A stretch of 64,000 nucleotides of DNA from Actinomycetota bacterium (lineage in GTDB: Bacteria > Actinomycetota > Acidimicrobiia > Acidimicrobiales > Iamiaceae), in the NCBI GenBank assembly GCA_019639075.1, contig JAHBSO010000001.1, forward strand, positions 372,001 to 436,000, in the 5' to 3' direction. A program made the translations under genes and the position numbers. Of the stretch, positions 61,925-64,000 are shown in pieces (positions within the stretch are counted from its first letter, which is position 1; each line of letters starts with the position of its first letter). The notes beneath the pieces are model-generated. The model was not told where the DNA came from. It was given only the letters and a program-made list of their open reading frames with translations, and did not search any database.

Positions 61925-62728
61925 ATGTCCGAGCTGGTGATCGAGGGCCTGCGGGCCGGTGTCGACGGCAAGGAGATCCTCCAGGGCATCGACCTGGTCG
62001 TGCGCAGTGGCGAGGTCCACGCCGTCATGGGCCCCAACGGGTCCGGCAAGTCGACCCTCTCGCACGTGATCATGGGCCGGCCCGGCTACGAGGTCACCGC
62101 CGGGTCGGTGACCCTCGACGGCACCGACCTCCTGACGCTCGACCCGTGGGAGCGGGCGCAGGCCGGCCTGTTCCTCGCGCTGCAGTACCCGACCGAGGTG
62201 CCGGGCGTGTCGGTCGAGGACCTCCTCGTCGCGGCCCGAGCCGCCGGCGGGGGAGCGACCGACGCGGTCCACGAGGAGCTGCTGGTCGAGGCGGGTCGGA
62301 TCGGCTTCGACGAGCGCTTCCTCGCCCGCGACCTGAACGTCGACCTGTCCGGTGGTGAGAAGAAGCGCAACGAGACCCTCCAGCTCGCCGTCCTGCGGCC
62401 CAAGGTGGCGATCCTCGACGAGCTCGACTCCGGTCTCGACGTGGATGCGCTCCGGGACTGCTCCCGCCGGGTGGAGGAGCTGACGACCGAGACGTCGCTC
62501 GGCGTCCTGGCGATCACCCACTACACCCGGTTGCTGCGGGAGCTCAAGGTCGACGAGGTCCACATCCTGGTCAAGGGCCGCATCAAGGCCACCGGCGGTC
62601 CGGAGCTGGCCGACGAGCTCGAGGAGCACGGCTACGCGGCCTACGCGTCGGCCGAGGAGCTGGCCGAGCCGGTCGAGAGCGACCCGCTCCTCGACGATCC
62701 CTTCGGACCCGGCCCGTTCGCGGTCTGA
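61925..62728 (+). CDS. sufC: Fe-S cluster assembly ATPase SufC
   Basis: 267 residues. Walker A is G-P-N-G-S-G-K-S at 36-43, the signature is L-S-G-G-E-K-K-R-N-E and Walker B is A-I-L-D-E-L-D-S-G-L-D, the variant seen in SufC. It is a cytoplasmic ABC ATPase that drives SufB-SufD rearrangement. It begins directly after the Rieske stop and ends the suf operon here; no sufS or sufU follows within the window. Confidence 0.95.
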   Translation: MSELVIEGLRAGVDGKEILQGIDLVVRSGEVHAVMGPNGSGKSTLSHVIMGRPGYEVTAGSVTLDGTDLLTLDPWERAQAGLFLALQYPTEVPGVSVEDLLVAARAAGGGATDAVHEELLVEAGRIGFDERFLARDLNVDLSGGEKKRNETLQLAVLRPKVAILDELDSGLDVDALRDCSRRVEELTTETSLGVLAITHYTRLLRELKVDEVHILVKGRIKATGGPELADELEEHGYAAYASAEELAEPVESDPLLDDPFGPGPFAV

Positions 62729-62802
62729 CCGCCACGGGAAACGCCGGTCGAGGGCGTACCATCGGTCCTCGCCGGACCCCGCTGCCGACCCCCCGAACGG
62801 TG

Positions 62803-64000
62803 ATGGCCCCCACGACCCTGCTCGGAACGCCCCGACCGTCGCGCGATGTGCGCCGGTCCGCGCTCGGCGTCGGATCGGAGCCGGCGGCGGCCCCCTCCTC
62901 GCCGGCCGGTGGTCGCGGTCGTCCCCGCTACCTGCCGGCGCTGGACGGACTGCGCGCGGTGGCGGTGGCCGCGGTGATCGCGTTCCACCTCGGTCGCCTC
63001 GGTGGCGGGTTCCTCGGCGTCGACGTGTTCTTCGTGCTCAGCGGGTTCCTCATCACCCGTCTGCTGCTGGCCGAGCGGGCGTCGAGCGAGCGGATCTCGC
63101 TGAAGGCGTTCTGGCGTCGCCGCGTCCGCCGCCTGGTCCCGGCGGTGCTCACGTTGCTGCCGTTCGTGGCCCTCATGTCGCGCCTGTGGCTGCCGTCCTG
63201 GCGGCTCCAGGGCATTCGGGACGACGCACTCGCCTCGCTGTTCTACGTGGCGAACTGGCGGTTCGTCGCGTCCGGTCAGTCGTACTTCGCCCAAGGGGTG
63301 GGTCCGAGCCCACTGCGCCACATGTGGTCGCTGGCGGTGGAGGAGCAGTTCTACGTCATCTGGCCGCTGTTGGTGCTGGCCGCGTTCGCGCTCTGGCCGC
63401 GTCACCGGGTGCGGGGTGTGGCGGTGCTCGCCGCGGTGGTCGCCGCGGTGGTCGCCGCGGTGTCGGCCGGGTGGATGGCCTGGGCGGCGGGCCACGGGAT
63501 CGACCTCACCCGCCTCTACTACGGGACCGACTCGCGGATCTTCGCCATGGCGGCCGGTGCGGGTGTGGCCACCTTCGTCGACCGCTGGCGCGACCGGCTC
63601 GAGCACGAGGCCGGTGGCGACGACGCGCTCGCCCGCAGCGCCCACCGCACCCTCACCGCGCTGTCGGCGGTGTCGATCGTCGCGCTTGCGCTGGTCGGGG
63701 TGGCCATGGTGGTGGGCCGCGAGGACGAGGTGGGGTTCTACCGCGGCGGGTTCCAGTCGGTCGCGGTGCTGGCCGCGTTGGTGGTCACCGGTCTCGCCGC
63801 CGATCGCGGTGTGCTCGTCCGGGCGCTCTCGGTCCGCCCGCTCCGCTGGATCGGCCAACGCTCCTACAGCATCTACCTGTGGTCCTGGCCGGTGCAGGTG
63901 CTCGGGCGGGCCCGGTTCACGTCGGTGACCGACTGGCGCTTCGACCTGGGTGTCGTGGTCGTCACCGTGGTGCTGGCGTCGATCTCCTACGCGCTGGTCG
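62803..64000 (+). CDS. Acyltransferase 3 (OafA/YrhL) family membrane protein, 3' end cut
   Basis: 399 residues are visible before the window ends, with no stop. A proline/alanine-rich cytoplasmic start leads to Y-L-P-A-L-D-G-L-R-A-V-A-V, then F-H-L-G-R-L, G-V-D-V-F-F-V-L-S-G-F-L-I-T, R-R-L-V-P-A and W-S-L-A-V-E-E-Q-F-Y-V-I-W-P, all fixed marks of acyltransferase-3 proteins with about ten membrane helices. They O-acylate cell-surface polysaccharides or peptidoglycan. A C-terminal SGNH domain may lie beyond the edge. GTG 62800 is an alternative start. Confidence 0.88.
   Translation, partial: MAPTTLLGTPRPSRDVRRSALGVGSEPAAAPSSPAGGRGRPRYLPALDGLRAVAVAAVIAFHLGRLGGGFLGVDVFFVLSGFLITRLLLAERASSERISLKAFWRRRVRRLVPAVLTLLPFVALMSRLWLPSWRLQGIRDDALASLFYVANWRFVASGQSYFAQGVGPSPLRHMWSLAVEEQFYVIWPLLVLAAFALWPRHRVRGVAVLAAVVAAVVAAVSAGWMAWAAGHGIDLTRLYYGTDSRIFAMAAGAGVATFVDRWRDRLEHEAGGDDALARSAHRTLTALSAVSIVALALVGVAMVVGREDEVGFYRGGFQSVAVLAALVVTGLAADRGVLVRALSVRPLRWIGQRSYSIYLWSWPVQVLGRARFTSVTDWRFDLGVVVVTVVLASISYALV

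Noticed and set aside
1..64000. tRNA, rRNA, insertion sequence or prophage genes
   Set aside because: I found no cloverleaf-like sequence, no rRNA-like stretch and no transposase or phage structural protein when reading the window; a covariance-model search would be needed to exclude small RNAs.

Overview
The window is 64 kb of high-GC bacterial chromosome (about 70% GC by eye), densely packed with codirectional, convergent and divergent single genes and short operons. Gene content points to an actinobacterium: a LigB-type ATP-dependent ligase, a DinB/maleylpyruvate-isomerase-type protein, a 13E12-type DUF222/HNH nuclease with an actinobacterial LexA box, LLM flavin oxidoreductases, a sufB/sufD/Rieske/sufC set, and many genes with a TANNNT -10 hexamer 6-8 bases before the start codon, as in leaderless actinobacterial transcripts. 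A deep branch such as Acidimicrobiia is my guess. I saw no rRNA, tRNA, CRISPR, prophage or transposase.

Layout. 1-7.4 kb: end of a DUF559 protein, a duplicated palindromic repeat, a serine hydrolase, an EEP phosphodiesterase, a zinc-ribbon membrane beta-propeller protein, ligB and an ABC-F ATPase. 7.7-13 kb: an ACAD10/11-type acyl-CoA dehydrogenase facing its probable partner kinase, then class I fumarase, a small PH-like membrane protein and an SGNH hydrolase. 13-18.6 kb: hrpA helicase, LLM oxidoreductase, GNAT. 18.7-22.6 kb: a two-gene unit of a large STAND-like NTPase overlapping a membrane pentapeptide-type protein, the best candidate for an undescribed system. 22.6-25.4 kb: class II fumarase and an SOS-controlled HNH nuclease, followed by a 37-bp tandem repeat. 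25.7-30.1 kb: small membrane proteins, a thioredoxin-fold-like protein, an IF-2B-like protein, a DUF885 metallopeptidase. 30.3-35.4 kb: a sphingosine-1-phosphate-lyase-like PLP enzyme, an alkylsulfatase-like MBL protein, a PEBP protein, a small-molecule kinase and a DinB-like protein. 35.4-43 kb: acyl-CoA dehydrogenase, a membrane PAS-GGDEF-EAL protein divergent from mutY, an epoxide-hydrolase-like enzyme, an MBL hydrolase and a flavin reductase. 43-53.8 kb: oligopeptidase B, gamma carbonic anhydrase, a Rad50/YhaN-like membrane protein with a lost P-loop, a DUF2752 protein, a heterodimeric ABC exporter and a class III aminotransferase. 53.9-64 kb: sufB, separated by about 5 kb of unrelated genes (PhyH dioxygenase, membrane PI-PLC-like protein, coaA, two small proteins) from sufD-Rieske-sufC, then an acyltransferase cut by the window end.

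How the genes work together. The clearest functional units are the SUF iron-sulfur assembly genes (clients in the window include class I fumarase and MutY), fatty/hydroxy-acid oxidation (kinase plus two acyl-CoA dehydrogenases), the heterodimeric exporter, the SOS-linked nuclease, and the NTPase/pentapeptide pair. Start sites were chosen using either a Shine-Dalgarno sequence or the leaderless -10 pattern, and each entry says which.
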